From Ornithomonoglobus_A sp045649025 (GTDB taxonomy: Bacteria; Bacillota; Clostridia; UBA1381), in the NCBI GenBank assembly GCA_045649025.1, contig JAZRPB010000010.1, forward strand, positions 1 through 64,000: a stretch of 64,000 nucleotides of DNA, read 5' to 3'. The translations under genes were made by a program, and so were the position numbers. The notes below the pieces were generated by a model. That model saw nothing but the letters and a program-made list of their open reading frames with translations. It ran no database searches and was not told where the DNA came from. Shown here piece after piece: positions 8,641 through 17,498 of this stretch. Position 1 is the first letter of the stretch. Each line of letters begins with the position of its first letter.

Positions 8641-9789
8641 TTATTTTATTAATTTTATAATATCATTAAACGATACAAACACCACCAATGCCAATAGCAG
8701 CAACATTCCTATTGCGTGCACTGTGCCCTCTTTTTCAGGGGGTATGGGTTTTCTTCGTATTAATTCCACTATCATAAAAAACATTCTTCCGCCGTCAAGT
8801 GCGGGAAATGGCAACAGATTAAATACGCCAAGATTTATTGTTAGAAGAGCAAGCAGATTAAGCACGTGGAGTAAGCTGTAGCTTTCTTGTGTTACTGCGT
8901 TATTTACCTCCCTAACAATTCCCACAGGCCCCGACATCTGGCTCATATCCGCTTTGCCTGTTATCATATCCCAAAGGGATGAATACACCAGTCTTACAAC
9001 AAATCTTGTGTTGTTAAAGGCATATCCCCACATATTAGAAAATGTTATATCCTCATTTTGAACTGTTACTCCTATAAGGTAGCGTGTCTGCTTCTGACTT
9101 GTGCCTATTAAATTATCCTGTTTTTTTAATGTATCACCATATGGGATAAATTCCTTTTCCTCATTTCTGTTTACTAAAACTACACATTCCACACCGCTAT
9201 CAAGATAGTTATATATAACCGTCTGCTCTGTTGGCATTATGTTAAAATTAAGCTTTTCACCATCACGCTTTATTGTTATATTCATTTTATCGTCTTTTTC
9301 AAGCTTATCGGTATAAAGTGCAATATCGTTGTAAAAGCTTATTTTTTTACCGTTTATTTCTATAATTTCATCGCCTTTTTTTACACCTGCATCTTCAAGA
9401 TAGCTGTATTTTACCGTGTCCTCAACCACATTTGTTGCCACAGGTGAAAGAGATGGCATCATTAATGCAAACACAACAAAGCCAAGTATTACGTTAAATA
9501 CTCCGCCAGCGGCTACAACAAGTATTCTTTGCCACACAGGGCGGTTTGAAAACGCACGTGGGTCGTCGCTTGCCTCGTCCTCACCCTCAAATTTGCAGTA
9601 TCCGCCCAACGGAATGGCTCTTATTGTATACAGTATCGAGTTTTTTTCTTTTTTTATAAGCTTTGGTCCAAAGCCTATGGCATATTCTAAAATCTTAAAG
9701 TTAAATATACGAGCCACAATATAATGGCCAAACTCGTGGAGCGATACCATCAAAAGAAAAAGTAATACCGTCACAATCACAGTTAGCAT
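8641..9789 (-). CDS. rseP: RIP-type site-2 zinc metalloprotease RseP
   Basis: This is an integral membrane protease that cleaves anti-sigma factors or signal-peptide remnants within the bilayer. The 382-residue protein has HEFGH at residues 18-22 in the first membrane helix. A second hydrophobic region is near residue 100 and a PDZ domain at about 115-195 (YLEDAGVKKGDEIIEINGKKI). The C-terminal NLLPFPALDGGRM motif carries the third zinc ligand, Asp. It sits between dxr and ispG, the order typical of Firmicutes. A 185-bp spacer with a large palindrome separates it from ispG, which may uncouple their expression. Confidence 0.93.
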   Translation of the reverse strand: MLTVIVTVLLFLLMVSLHEFGHYIVARIFNFKILEYAIGFGPKLIKKEKNSILYTIRAIPLGGYCKFEGEDEASDDPRAFSNRPVWQRILVVAAGGVFNVILGFVVFALMMPSLSPVATNVVEDTVKYSYLEDAGVKKGDEIIEINGKKISFYNDIALYTDKLEKDDKMNITIKRDGEKLNFNIMPTEQTVIYNYLDSGVECVVLVNRNEEKEFIPYGDTLKKQDNLIGTSQKQTRYLIGVTVQNEDITFSNMWGYAFNNTRFVVRLVYSSLWDMITGKADMSQMSGPVGIVREVNNAVTQESYSLLHVLNLLALLTINLGVFNLLPFPALDGGRMFFMIVELIRRKPIPPEKEGTVHAIGMLLLLALVVFVSFNDIIKLIK

Positions 9790-9797
9790 TTAATAAA

Positions 9798-10949
9798 TCA
9801 TTCCTTCCAATTTAATACTATCTCTCTTGCTTCTTTGTCTGCCTCAAAAATCTGCTCCAGTGTTGGATTTTCTATGTTTTTTACTGTGTTGACTGCATAG
9901 GAAATAGAATCAGATATTTGAGTATATTTCATCTTGCCTTTTAAAAACAACTCAACTGCCATCTCATCGGCACTGTTAAAGGTTGTTGGTAAAATACCAC
10001 CCTCACGTCCCGCCTTTTTTGCTACCTCAAGTGCAAAAAATGTTTCGGTATCGGGTTTTTCAAATGTAAGCTGACCAATTTTTGCAAAATCTATTTCGTT
10101 TTCACGCATTGGCAGTCTGTTTGGATAAGTGAGAGCAAATTGAATAGGCAAACGCATATCGGGTGTGCCCAGCTGTGCAATAACCCCGTTATCAACATAT
10201 TCAACCATTGAATGAACTATGCTTTGACGGTGTACTAAAACCTCAATATTATCTATATCTACATCAAAAAGCCACTTTGCCTCAATAACCTCCAACCCCT
10301 TATTAACAAGCGTGGAAGAGTCTATTGTGACCTTTGCACCCATATTCCAGTTCGGGTGCTTTAGTGCATCGGCGGGCTTTATATTTTCTAATTCGTTTCG
10401 CTTTTTGCCAATAAACGGTCCGCCCGAGGCTGTAAGCAGTATTTTTTTAATGGCTCTTTTTTCGTTGCCCATAAGCGATTGAAAAATAGCACTGTGCTCA
10501 CTGTCAACAGGCAATATTTTAACGCTGTATTCACGCGCAAGCCTTGTTACTATATGTCCGCCTGTAACAAGTGTTTCCTTGTTTGCAAGTGCTATGTCCT
10601 TTTTTGCCTTTATTGCCTCAATGGTTGGCTCTAAACCGCTTATTCCCACAACCGCTGTTACAACAGTGTCGGCATTTTTTGCAGTTGCACATTCAATTAA
10701 ACCTTTTTTTCCCGATACAACCTTTATATTGGTATCTGCTAACTTGATTTTAAGCTCGTCGGCTTTGTTTTCATCGGTTACGCACACAATTTCGGGATTA
10801 AATTTACGTGATTGCTCTTCAAGCAATGAAATATTGGAATTTGCCGACAATGCAACAACATTTATTTTATCACTATACTCTTGGGCAATCTGCAGTGTTT
10901 GTGTGCCTATTGAGCCTGTTGAGCCTAAAATTGAAATGTTCTTTTTCAT
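9798..10949 (-). CDS. dxr: 1-deoxy-D-xylulose 5-phosphate reductoisomerase
   Basis: The enzyme rearranges and reduces DXP to 2-C-methyl-D-erythritol 4-phosphate, the committed step of the non-mevalonate isoprenoid route; it is the target of fosmidomycin. The 383-residue protein shows the NADPH-binding GSTGSIGTQTL at residues 8-18, ANKETLV, the metal-binding PVDSEHSAIFQ, the flexible loop TASGGPF, and HPNWNMG. It is complete and of normal length. It is separated from cdsA upstream by 13 bases and from rseP downstream by 8 bases, in a co-transcribed block. Confidence 0.95.
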   Translation of the reverse strand: MKKNISILGSTGSIGTQTLQIAQEYSDKINVVALSANSNISLLEEQSRKFNPEIVCVTDENKADELKIKLADTNIKVVSGKKGLIECATAKNADTVVTAVVGISGLEPTIEAIKAKKDIALANKETLVTGGHIVTRLAREYSVKILPVDSEHSAIFQSLMGNEKRAIKKILLTASGGPFIGKKRNELENIKPADALKHPNWNMGAKVTIDSSTLVNKGLEVIEAKWLFDVDIDNIEVLVHRQSIVHSMVEYVDNGVIAQLGTPDMRLPIQFALTYPNRLPMRENEIDFAKIGQLTFEKPDTETFFALEVAKKAGREGGILPTTFNSADEMAVELFLKGKMKYTQISDSISYAVNTVKNIENPTLEQIFEADKEAREIVLNWKE

Positions 10950-10962
10950 ATATATTCATCCT

Positions 10963-11778
10963 TTAAAGACTATTGCTTAGTGCACTAAACAATACGTATA
11001 TAATTGGTGCTATAAATATTACACTGTCAAATCTGTCTAAAAATCCACCGTGTCCGGGGAATATTGTTCCAAAATCTTTGATTTGTGTGTCACGCTTTAT
11101 AGCAGAGGCACTCAAATCTCCCATTTGAGAGAATATGCTTCCTATGATGCCTGTTATTGCTCCAATTATGAGATATTCTGTTTGCATATCATAAATAAAA
11201 TATAAGTACAATGCACACAAAATTGTGGTACCAACAACACCGCTTATTGCACCCTCAACGGTCTTATTGGGGCTTACGTGTTCTATAAGCTTATGCTTGC
11301 CAAAAAATCTGCCTCCAAAATATGCGAAGGTGTCGGTACCCCATGCACATATAAAGAGCAATAGCATATTTAACAATCCAAATCTTTCTTTAAAAAAGAA
11401 TATGCAAATAACGGAAATTGTAATGTAGACAGTTAAAAATCCGTTTGCCAAAACCTCGCTATATCTGATTTTTGAATGTTCTTTAACAACAAGTATCATA
11501 TGTACAAGAATGGTAAAAATAGCAACTATTTCCACTATGCTGTCCCATTTTAAATATTGCGGCATATTTATACAACCATATGCAGTTAGCATAAACATTA
11601 TTGCACACAAATATCCTACATATTTTACTTTTTTTGATACCCCTGTTGCCAAATAGCATTCAGAAAGCATTATAAGTCCCACTATACCAAGTGCAATAGT
11701 AAATACAAGCGGCGGTAACAATAAAATGCCAATAAAAACTATTGCAGATATTACACCTGTTAATATTCTTGTTTTCAT
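10963..11778 (-). CDS. cdsA: phosphatidate cytidylyltransferase
   Basis: CdsA makes CDP-diacylglycerol from phosphatidic acid and CTP in the membrane, feeding all phospholipid head groups. The 271-residue protein has about eight hydrophobic segments and ends with the CDS signature, SAIKRDTQIKDFGTIFPGHGG followed by FLDRFDS (about residues 215-250), which carries the catalytic Asp and metal-binding residues. Its neighbours uppS and dxr give the standard order. An AAGGGA site is 12-13 bases upstream of the start. The 142-bp gap to uppS contains a dispersed inverted repeat described separately. Confidence 0.93.
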   Translation of the reverse strand: MKTRILTGVISAIVFIGILLLPPLVFTIALGIVGLIMLSECYLATGVSKKVKYVGYLCAIMFMLTAYGCINMPQYLKWDSIVEIVAIFTILVHMILVVKEHSKIRYSEVLANGFLTVYITISVICIFFFKERFGLLNMLLLFICAWGTDTFAYFGGRFFGKHKLIEHVSPNKTVEGAISGVVGTTILCALYLYFIYDMQTEYLIIGAITGIIGSIFSQMGDLSASAIKRDTQIKDFGTIFPGHGGFLDRFDSVIFIAPIIYVLFSALSNSL

Positions 11779-11845
11779 TTGAATTTCAGTCCCTTCTTAA
11801 ATTAAAACGGAAAAGTGGTAGGATGACCCTACTTCCTAAAATTGT

Positions 11846-11922
11846 CCAGATTGCCATTTTGAAGTTTGGGTGCTGTATCAGGTATACCGTCCCAAGCAAA
11901 AAGTGGTAAGATGGGCAATTTT
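11846..11922. repeat. inverted-repeat element (CAGATTGCC ... GATGGGCAA family), copy 1
   Basis: The element lies between uppS and cdsA. It starts near CAGATTGCC (11848-11856) and ends with GTGGTAAGATGGGCAA (to 11919). The flanks AAAATTG and CAATTTT pair with each other, and an inner hairpin is built on TTGGG/CCCAA. A second copy with the same end sequences is at 61085-61158. The middle differs but can also fold. It is probably a small dispersed palindromic element or structured RNA. Confidence 0.55.
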
Positions 11923-12658
11923 AAACTCCTCCGTATCTTCTGCACCTATTCTGATAATCATATATCGCCTGTCTTAAATCCTTTGGCTTAAAATCGGGCC
12001 AGAGCTTGTTGGTAAACCACATTTCTGCATAGCTTACTTGCCAGAGCATAAAGTTTGAAAGTCTCTTTTCGCCGCTTGTTCTTATAAGCAGGTCAACCTC
12101 GCTCTGTCCTGCTGTATATAAATAATCGGCAAACATTTCCTCGTTTATATCACCGATTTCTACTTTTCCTTGTTCTATGTCGGAGTATATATTTTTTATG
12201 GCATTTAAAATTTCATCTCTACTGCCATAATTTAAGGCAATATTTAAAACAACACCCGTATTATTTTTAGTAAACTCCTCTGTTTTTTTAATCTGCTGTC
12301 GCATTTCTTCGGACAGCTCTTTTCTTGAGCCTATTGCTCTCACAACAACATTTTCGCCCGCAAGTGTTTTTTCTGCGTTTATAAGATAGTCCATAAGTAA
12401 ATTCATTAAATAGTCGACTTCTTCTTTGGGACGTTTCCAATTTTCAGTTGAAAAGGCATACACAGTAACATACTTTATACCAAGCTTGTTTGCCTCGGTT
12501 ACTATCTTTTTTAAACCCTCTGCACCTGCACTGTGTCCTGCACTTCTGGGAAGTCCCCTCTTTTTTGCCCATCTTCCATTACCATCCATTATTATTCCTA
12601 TATGCTTTGGAAGACGTTGCGGGTCTATTTCAATTTTTTGCTTTCTTTTAAATATCAT
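11921..12658 (-). CDS. uppS: isoprenyl transferase (undecaprenyl diphosphate synthase)
   Basis: UppS condenses isopentenyl diphosphate units onto farnesyl diphosphate to give the C55 lipid carrier for peptidoglycan. The chosen start gives 246 residues. The signature HIGIIMDGNGRWAKKRG has the catalytic Asp at about residue 25, and the C-terminal region has RTSGEKRLSNFMLWQ and SYAEMWFT. The reading frame stays open upstream to 12760, but that stretch crosses the frr terminator hairpin, so I place the start at the ATG at 12658. An AAAGG is about 14 bases upstream, somewhat far, and a TTG slightly upstream is possible. Confidence 0.93.
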   Translation of the reverse strand: MIFKRKQKIEIDPQRLPKHIGIIMDGNGRWAKKRGLPRSAGHSAGAEGLKKIVTEANKLGIKYVTVYAFSTENWKRPKEEVDYLMNLLMDYLINAEKTLAGENVVVRAIGSRKELSEEMRQQIKKTEEFTKNNTGVVLNIALNYGSRDEILNAIKNIYSDIEQGKVEIGDINEEMFADYLYTAGQSEVDLLIRTSGEKRLSNFMLWQVSYAEMWFTNKLWPDFKPKDLRQAIYDYQNRCRRYGGV

Positions 12659-12710
12659 ATCTTTGTCTATTGCCTTTCTTTTTATAAGCAACCAAAAAAC
12701 CTGTGTGTTA

Positions 12711-12756
12711 CGAAAAAACAATCCGCAGGTGCGCCGAACGCACCGGCGGATTGCCA
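12711..12756 (-). terminator. rho-independent terminator after frr
   Basis: On the minus strand AATCCGC and GCGGATT enclose GGTGCG/CGCACC with a small loop, followed by TTTTTT. It lies just after the frr stop and before uppS. It may reduce but not abolish read-through into the isoprenoid genes. Confidence 0.85.
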
Positions 12757-12764
12757 ACACCAGC

Positions 12765-13316
12765 TTAAACCTCTAATATTTCCTTTTCCTTATCAGCACA
12801 AATACCATCAATTTCCTTGATATACTTGTCTGTTAGGTTTTGGATATCCTTTTCAATGCCCTTTAAATCGTCTTCTGTGACCTCTCCGTCCTTCTTCTTT
12901 TTCTTGAAGTCATCCATAGCATCACGTCTTACGTTTCTTATTTGAACCTTTGCTTCCTCGGTATATTTTTTTACAAGCTTAACAAGCTCTTTTCTTCTTT
13001 CCTCTGTTAGAGGAGGGAAGTTGAGTCTTATTGCTTTTCCGTCATTTTGCGGAGTAATACCAAGGTCAGATTCATTAATAGCTTTTTCAATAGCTTTTAG
13101 TGCTGTTGCATCCCAGGGTTGAATTAAAAGCTGTCTTGCATCAGGTGAGGATATGGCACCTATTTGTTGAATAGGTGTCATTGTTCCATAATAATCAATA
13201 GCTATTTTATCAAGGACTGATGCGTTTGCACGGCCTGCACGAATAGTTTTTAATTCGTTGTGATAGCCGTTAACTCTTTTCTCCATTTTTGCTTCTATTT
13301 CAGGATAATTTGCCAT
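12765..13316 (-). CDS. frr: ribosome recycling factor
   Basis: RRF acts with EF-G to split post-termination ribosomes. The 183-residue protein is of standard length. The conserved LKTIRAGRANASVLDKI block is at about residues 22-38, YYGTMTPIQQIGAI follows, then QPWDATALKAIEKAI, and the C-terminal coiled-coil region contains RRDAMDDFKKKKKDGEVTEDD. AAGGAGG precedes the ATG. It lies 15 bases after pyrH, the classic pyrH-frr pair, and is followed by a terminator. Confidence 0.97.
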   Translation of the reverse strand: MANYPEIEAKMEKRVNGYHNELKTIRAGRANASVLDKIAIDYYGTMTPIQQIGAISSPDARQLLIQPWDATALKAIEKAINESDLGITPQNDGKAIRLNFPPLTEERRKELVKLVKKYTEEAKVQIRNVRRDAMDDFKKKKKDGEVTEDDLKGIEKDIQNLTDKYIKEIDGICADKEKEILEV

Positions 13317-13331
13317 TTTCCTTTTACCTCC

Positions 13332-14054
13332 TTATTTTAGTGAGCCGCTTGTGTTGACCAGAGTACCTATGGCATCACCCTTTATGGCTCTAACAATATT
13401 TTCAGGGTCGTTAAGTCCAAACACTAAAATCGGCATATTGTTATCTCTGCACATTGATGCGGCAGTTGAATCCATAACACCAAGATTTTTCGATAAAACC
13501 TCATCAAACGATAACACGTCGTATTTTTTTGCATTCGGATTAAGCTTTGGGTCGCTGTCGTATACAGCGTCAACCTTTTTAGCAAGCAGTATAATATCTG
13601 CCTCCATTTCAACCGCTCTTAATGCTGCGGCTGTATCTGTCGACATAAACGGATTACCCGTTCCGCAACCAAATATAACAACTCTTCCCTTTTGAAGATG
13701 TCTTTCTGCCTTGCCTCTTATATATGGCTCTGCAACCGAGTGCATTTCAATAGCGGTCTGAACTCTTGTTTCAACTCCGCAGTTCTCAAGTGCACTGCAC
13801 AGTGCAAGTGCATTTATTGCAGTTGCAAGCATTCCCATATGGTCTGCTCTTGTTCTGTTCATATTCTCGCCGCTTCTGCCTCTCCAGATGTTTCCGCCGC
13901 CAACAACAATTGAAACCTCTGCACCCATATCAACTATTTCCTTGATGTTGTTACTTATTTGTGCAAGCGTGCCCTCATCAAGTCCAAAGCCGTTGTTACC
14001 TGCAAGTGCTTCGCCGCTTACCTTTAAAAGCACTCTTTTATACTTTATGCTCAT
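13332..14054 (-). CDS. pyrH: UMP kinase
   Basis: PyrH phosphorylates UMP to UDP, feeding pyrimidine nucleotide pools. It is the hexameric bacterial amino-acid-kinase-fold enzyme rather than a eukaryotic-type kinase. The 240-residue protein shows the nucleotide-binding VLLKVSGEALAG at its N-terminus, VVGGGNIWRG, the DHMGMLATAINALAL block, and PFMSTDTAAALRA. GGAGGT precedes the start. rpsB and tsf, which often come first in this operon, are missing; the SLH-protein gene lies upstream instead. Confidence 0.96.
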   Translation of the reverse strand: MSIKYKRVLLKVSGEALAGNNGFGLDEGTLAQISNNIKEIVDMGAEVSIVVGGGNIWRGRSGENMNRTRADHMGMLATAINALALCSALENCGVETRVQTAIEMHSVAEPYIRGKAERHLQKGRVVIFGCGTGNPFMSTDTAAALRAVEMEADIILLAKKVDAVYDSDPKLNPNAKKYDVLSFDEVLSKNLGVMDSTAASMCRDNNMPILVFGLNDPENIVRAIKGDAIGTLVNTSGSLK

Positions 14055-14072
14055 ATAACGACCTCCAAATTT

Positions 14073-17000
14073 TTATTGATATATTACTATCATCTTAATG
14101 CTGCCCTTAATGATGCTTATCATAATCTTTGAGCATTCCTCACCATCTTCTTCTATACTCTTGAAGCTTTCATCAACACTTAATGGTGTTGTGCCATCCT
14201 CCTCATATTGAGTAAAGTATTCAAGCTTATTATTGATTCTTACGCCGTTCGGCACAAATTTCAAGATGTTTACAGATGAAGAAATTGAAATAGGCTGACC
14301 GTTGTTTGCGATTGTGTAGTCAGTAAGCTCTCTGTCTGCATCATCTTCAATACCGTCCTTTGTAACAAATATCTTGTTTTCGCCCTCTACCACACGCACT
14401 ACATTATACATTGTAGCACTTGAATACGGTGCAGCATAGCCCTGGAAGTCATATGTGTTATAGAAGCTATTTGTAGCACTTGAAAGACCTGTCTTTGGAT
14501 ATCTGAAATCAAACTTATATTTTTGCCATCTGTTTGCTGCTTCTTGAGTTACCTCTGCTGTCCAGTCATATTTCTTACCGTCTGTAAGTGCTCCTTCAAG
14601 AACAGGCTTAATATCGTCTTCGTAATTTAATACATAATCAATTTCCTTAATCTGATTATCCTCGTTGGTGCTAAACTGAATTATATCACCAATGCTATAG
14701 TTTGCATTAAATACATCCTTTGAGCCTGCCAAAGTGGAAGCAACCTCTTTATTTGTTGCAGATTTTGAGCCTGAATATAGCGGAACCTTTGTTACAAGTG
14801 TTTCACCGTCATCACTCACATCATTTGCATATCCGCCGATTATACTGTGCTGTGAATCTATTGTATGCTTTGTACCCAACGATGCATCATCTACTGCATA
14901 TCTTATAACAAGACCTGCAACCAGACTCTTGTTTACATCGTATGCTTCTACCCAATATTCACTACCTGATGTGAAGTTTGTTGATGTTCTCTTTGCATAG
15001 CCTTCGCCGTCTGAAGGTGTTCTGTCGGCAGGAACGTCAATAATTACTGTTGATGAATTTATTGAAAAGCTCTTCTTTATTGTGCTTAATGAATCATCAG
15101 GATCTGTAACTGTTGCAGTAAATTTGTTTGAGTTATATGAGAACTCTTCCACAGGCCAGTATCTTACAATTCTTGACTTATCTGTGTTTTCTTTATCCTC
15201 TGCAGTTGAATCAAGTGTTATTATTTCTGTAACTTCCTTCTTTGATGTATCAACCTTTATTCTTGCAACCTGTGAATATGTTGTATCTACAGGAGTATAA
15301 GCAGGTATTTCTGTTTTGCTCACATCGGAGTTGTTCTTTCCACCCGCAGCTGTTGCAAGACGATTCTTTACTTCAATAGCACTAGTTACCTTTGAACCGT
15401 CGATTATAACAGAGCTTGAAATCTTAAGGCTGCTTATCTTTGAAGCATTGTATGAAGGTATAAATGCCTGAACATACGCTACACCCTCGCCCTGATCTTC
15501 TGTTACGTTGGCAATGTAGCCGTAAGGAAGTGCAGCCTCTGCAGCTACTGTACCGTAAATTACAGTACCGAGCTTATCAAGATACATTGTTGCATTACTG
15601 CCCACATTAACAGTGTAGCCGTTCTTCCTCATATATTGCACACATTTGCTGTCAAGGTTATATTCCTTGCCTTCTATTGATATTTTATCGGAGCTTAATG
15701 AAGTTACTTCACCTTTAACTGTTTGCTTTGAAACATACGCACGCTTAACTGTTCCGTCGAAGCTCGTTGTGTAGGTTACTACATCACCTTTTGAAATTGC
15801 AGTTGCTTCAACCTCTTTGCCATTTTCCTCAACGTATACTTTTTCATATACATTATTAGGATCAAGAGTTAATGTTTCTGATGTAACAAATGTATTCTGA
15901 ACCTTATAATCATTACCGCTTACTGCCTTATGAGCAATCATCCAACGATAATCGTTGATTGTTGCCATATCTATTGTTCCGTCTGAACCACTGTCGGTAA
16001 GTTCAACATCACCGTAAATATAGTGCTCACTTGTTGGATTTAACAGCTCTGTTACTGCTGCAATTTTACCCATTGGTGCAGACGCAGCTGTTGCATCCTT
16101 ACCGTAAAGCTCATAACTGTCTGTCAAATTAAGTGTTTCGCCGTTATACACAATTGTCATATTATTAAGATCAAGCTTAATTGTTTTTGCTCTTACAGCA
16201 TCCTTTTCGTAGTACTTTAATTCTGTACCGCTAAAGCTTACAATGTCTTCATATGAAATTTCATATGTAGTATTCTTTACTGTTTCTGTATCAAGAATAA
16301 CAAGTGTTTTTACGTCGCTTGCTTTATCTAATGCATAATAAACTGTGGCTTGCTTACCAACATATTGCTGCAATCCCGCAACAGACAGCTCCTTGTAATC
16401 TCTTACATCAATTACGTGTTCCTCGCCGCCTGCCTTAACAGCCATCTGATAATCTAAAAGAGAAACTGTGCAATCGTCTGTTTTTATTCCTTCAACACCA
16501 ACTATTTTACCTTCAAGCTTGTAGACCTTTAAATCATCATTTAGTATTGTTTTATCTGTAAGCTCATATTCGCCCTTTACGTTCTTTTCCATCTTCTTAA
16601 CTTCAAGAGCGTTGTATACAACTTGAGCAATAACCTGTCTTAAGGCAGGCTCGGAATTTTTCTGACCTGTAACACCCTTTGTTAATTTAAGTTCATTTGC
16701 CTGTGTTGTGTAGCCATTTGGCCAACCGCCCTTACTTTCGGCAAAGTCGATATATCCCAATGTACAAACAACCATCTTAAGAGCTTGCTCATATGTAACT
16801 TGTTCATCGGGTCTGAATGTGCCGTCATCAAAGCCGTTTATAATTCCCATATCGTAGGCAGATTTGATATTATATCTTGCCCAGTGACCGTCAATATCAC
16901 TAAACTCTGTAGGCTCTGTTGTGTAGTTGCCGCGTCCTAATGCTGTAACAAGCATTTTTGTGAATTCTGCTCTTGTTATTTTACCCTCAGGTCTGAACGT

Positions 17001-17177
17001 GAAGGTTTTATCCTCTTCTTCATATCCGTTAATTACACCAAGCTTTGTAAGTGTAATTATAGCTTGTCTATAAGGATTATCGTCCTTAACGTCGCTAAAA
17101 TCAGCAAATGAAACGATTGATAGCAGGTGTGTCATAATCATAACCGCTGCAATTATCAATGAAATACGTTTTTTCAT
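14073..17177 (-). CDS. large secreted SLH-domain surface protein
   Basis: The 1034-residue protein has an N-terminal signal peptide (about 1-25, MKKRISLIIAAVMIM start). Three S-layer homology modules follow (about 26-80, 92-147 and a more degenerate one at 150-200), seen in FSDVKDDNPYRQAI, FRPEGKITRAEFTKML and FSDIDGHWARYNIKSAYDMG. SLH modules bind pyruvylated secondary cell-wall polymer and anchor proteins at the surface. The remaining 800 residues are beta-rich, Ser/Thr/Asp-rich and of unknown function. Part of the C-terminal region (IGDIIQFSTNEDNQIKEID) resembles the secreted protein at 30934-32016. It has its own promoter and a strong GGAGGT site. It could be a major S-layer protein. Confidence 0.85.
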   Translation of the reverse strand: MKKRISLIIAAVMIMTHLLSIVSFADFSDVKDDNPYRQAIITLTKLGVINGYEEEDKTFTFRPEGKITRAEFTKMLVTALGRGNYTTEPTEFSDIDGHWARYNIKSAYDMGIINGFDDGTFRPDEQVTYEQALKMVVCTLGYIDFAESKGGWPNGYTTQANELKLTKGVTGQKNSEPALRQVIAQVVYNALEVKKMEKNVKGEYELTDKTILNDDLKVYKLEGKIVGVEGIKTDDCTVSLLDYQMAVKAGGEEHVIDVRDYKELSVAGLQQYVGKQATVYYALDKASDVKTLVILDTETVKNTTYEISYEDIVSFSGTELKYYEKDAVRAKTIKLDLNNMTIVYNGETLNLTDSYELYGKDATAASAPMGKIAAVTELLNPTSEHYIYGDVELTDSGSDGTIDMATINDYRWMIAHKAVSGNDYKVQNTFVTSETLTLDPNNVYEKVYVEENGKEVEATAISKGDVVTYTTSFDGTVKRAYVSKQTVKGEVTSLSSDKISIEGKEYNLDSKCVQYMRKNGYTVNVGSNATMYLDKLGTVIYGTVAAEAALPYGYIANVTEDQGEGVAYVQAFIPSYNASKISSLKISSSVIIDGSKVTSAIEVKNRLATAAGGKNNSDVSKTEIPAYTPVDTTYSQVARIKVDTSKKEVTEIITLDSTAEDKENTDKSRIVRYWPVEEFSYNSNKFTATVTDPDDSLSTIKKSFSINSSTVIIDVPADRTPSDGEGYAKRTSTNFTSGSEYWVEAYDVNKSLVAGLVIRYAVDDASLGTKHTIDSQHSIIGGYANDVSDDGETLVTKVPLYSGSKSATNKEVASTLAGSKDVFNANYSIGDIIQFSTNEDNQIKEIDYVLNYEDDIKPVLEGALTDGKKYDWTAEVTQEAANRWQKYKFDFRYPKTGLSSATNSFYNTYDFQGYAAPYSSATMYNVVRVVEGENKIFVTKDGIEDDADRELTDYTIANNGQPISISSSVNILKFVPNGVRINNKLEYFTQYEEDGTTPLSVDESFKSIEEDGEECSKIMISIIKGSIKMIVIYQ

Positions 17178-17226
17178 TTTATTTACCTCCGTTTTTTGAG
17201 CTTTACGCTCTTATGTGAATGCTTTA

Positions 17227-17275
17227 TTTGACAAATCAAAAAATACGTGCAGGTAATGTTTTTTGATTTGTCAAA
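17227..17275 (-). promoter_or_regulatory. perfect 17-bp inverted repeat in the SLH-gene leader
   Basis: Arms at 17227-17243 and 17259-17275 (TTTGACAAATCAAAAAA and its complement) are perfect and separated by 15 bases. It lies in the 5' untranslated region between the promoter at 17350-17322 and the start at 17177. As RNA it forms a long A/U-rich hairpin. It could stabilise the mRNA, attenuate transcription, or act as a DNA operator. Confidence 0.6.
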
Positions 17276-17321
17276 CTCGAATCATAAAACCCCGCAGGTT
17301 TTTTACAATTCTACTAATAGC

Positions 17322-17350
17322 AGTATATCATATTTTTCTTATTATGTCAA
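17322..17350 (-). promoter_or_regulatory. promoter of the SLH-protein gene
   Basis: On the minus strand TTGACA (17350-17345), a 17-bp spacer and TATACT (17327-17322) match the vegetative consensus. The predicted leader is about 140 bases long. The 321-bp interval 17178-17498 holds this promoter, the leader hairpin and the ileS terminator, with no gene. Confidence 0.8.
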
Positions 17351-17437
17351 TATTGTATATATTTTTTTAGTGGTATTTATGTATGGTAATTTTTGCACTA
17401 AAAAGGATTTACATTGAACAAGTTTGCACAAAGCACA

Positions 17438-17477
17438 AAGGGCAATCCGTCAGAATTCTTTGACAGATTGCCCTTTA
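17438..17477 (-). terminator. terminator after ileS
   Basis: A hairpin with arms AAAGGGCAATC and GATTGCCCTTT plus an inner GTCA/TGAC pair lies about 20 bases after the ileS stop. It separates ileS from the SLH-gene promoter. Confidence 0.75.
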
Positions 17478-17498
17478 TTATTTTACATATTCAAATAC

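Noticed and set aside
8519..8881. Open frame of 120 codons on the plus strand
   Set aside because: It starts inside the 123-nt palindrome and runs antisense into rseP; no coding evidence.
12659..12760. N-terminal extension of UppS
   Set aside because: The stretch crosses the frr terminator hairpin and T-tract, and the family starts near the ATG at 12658.
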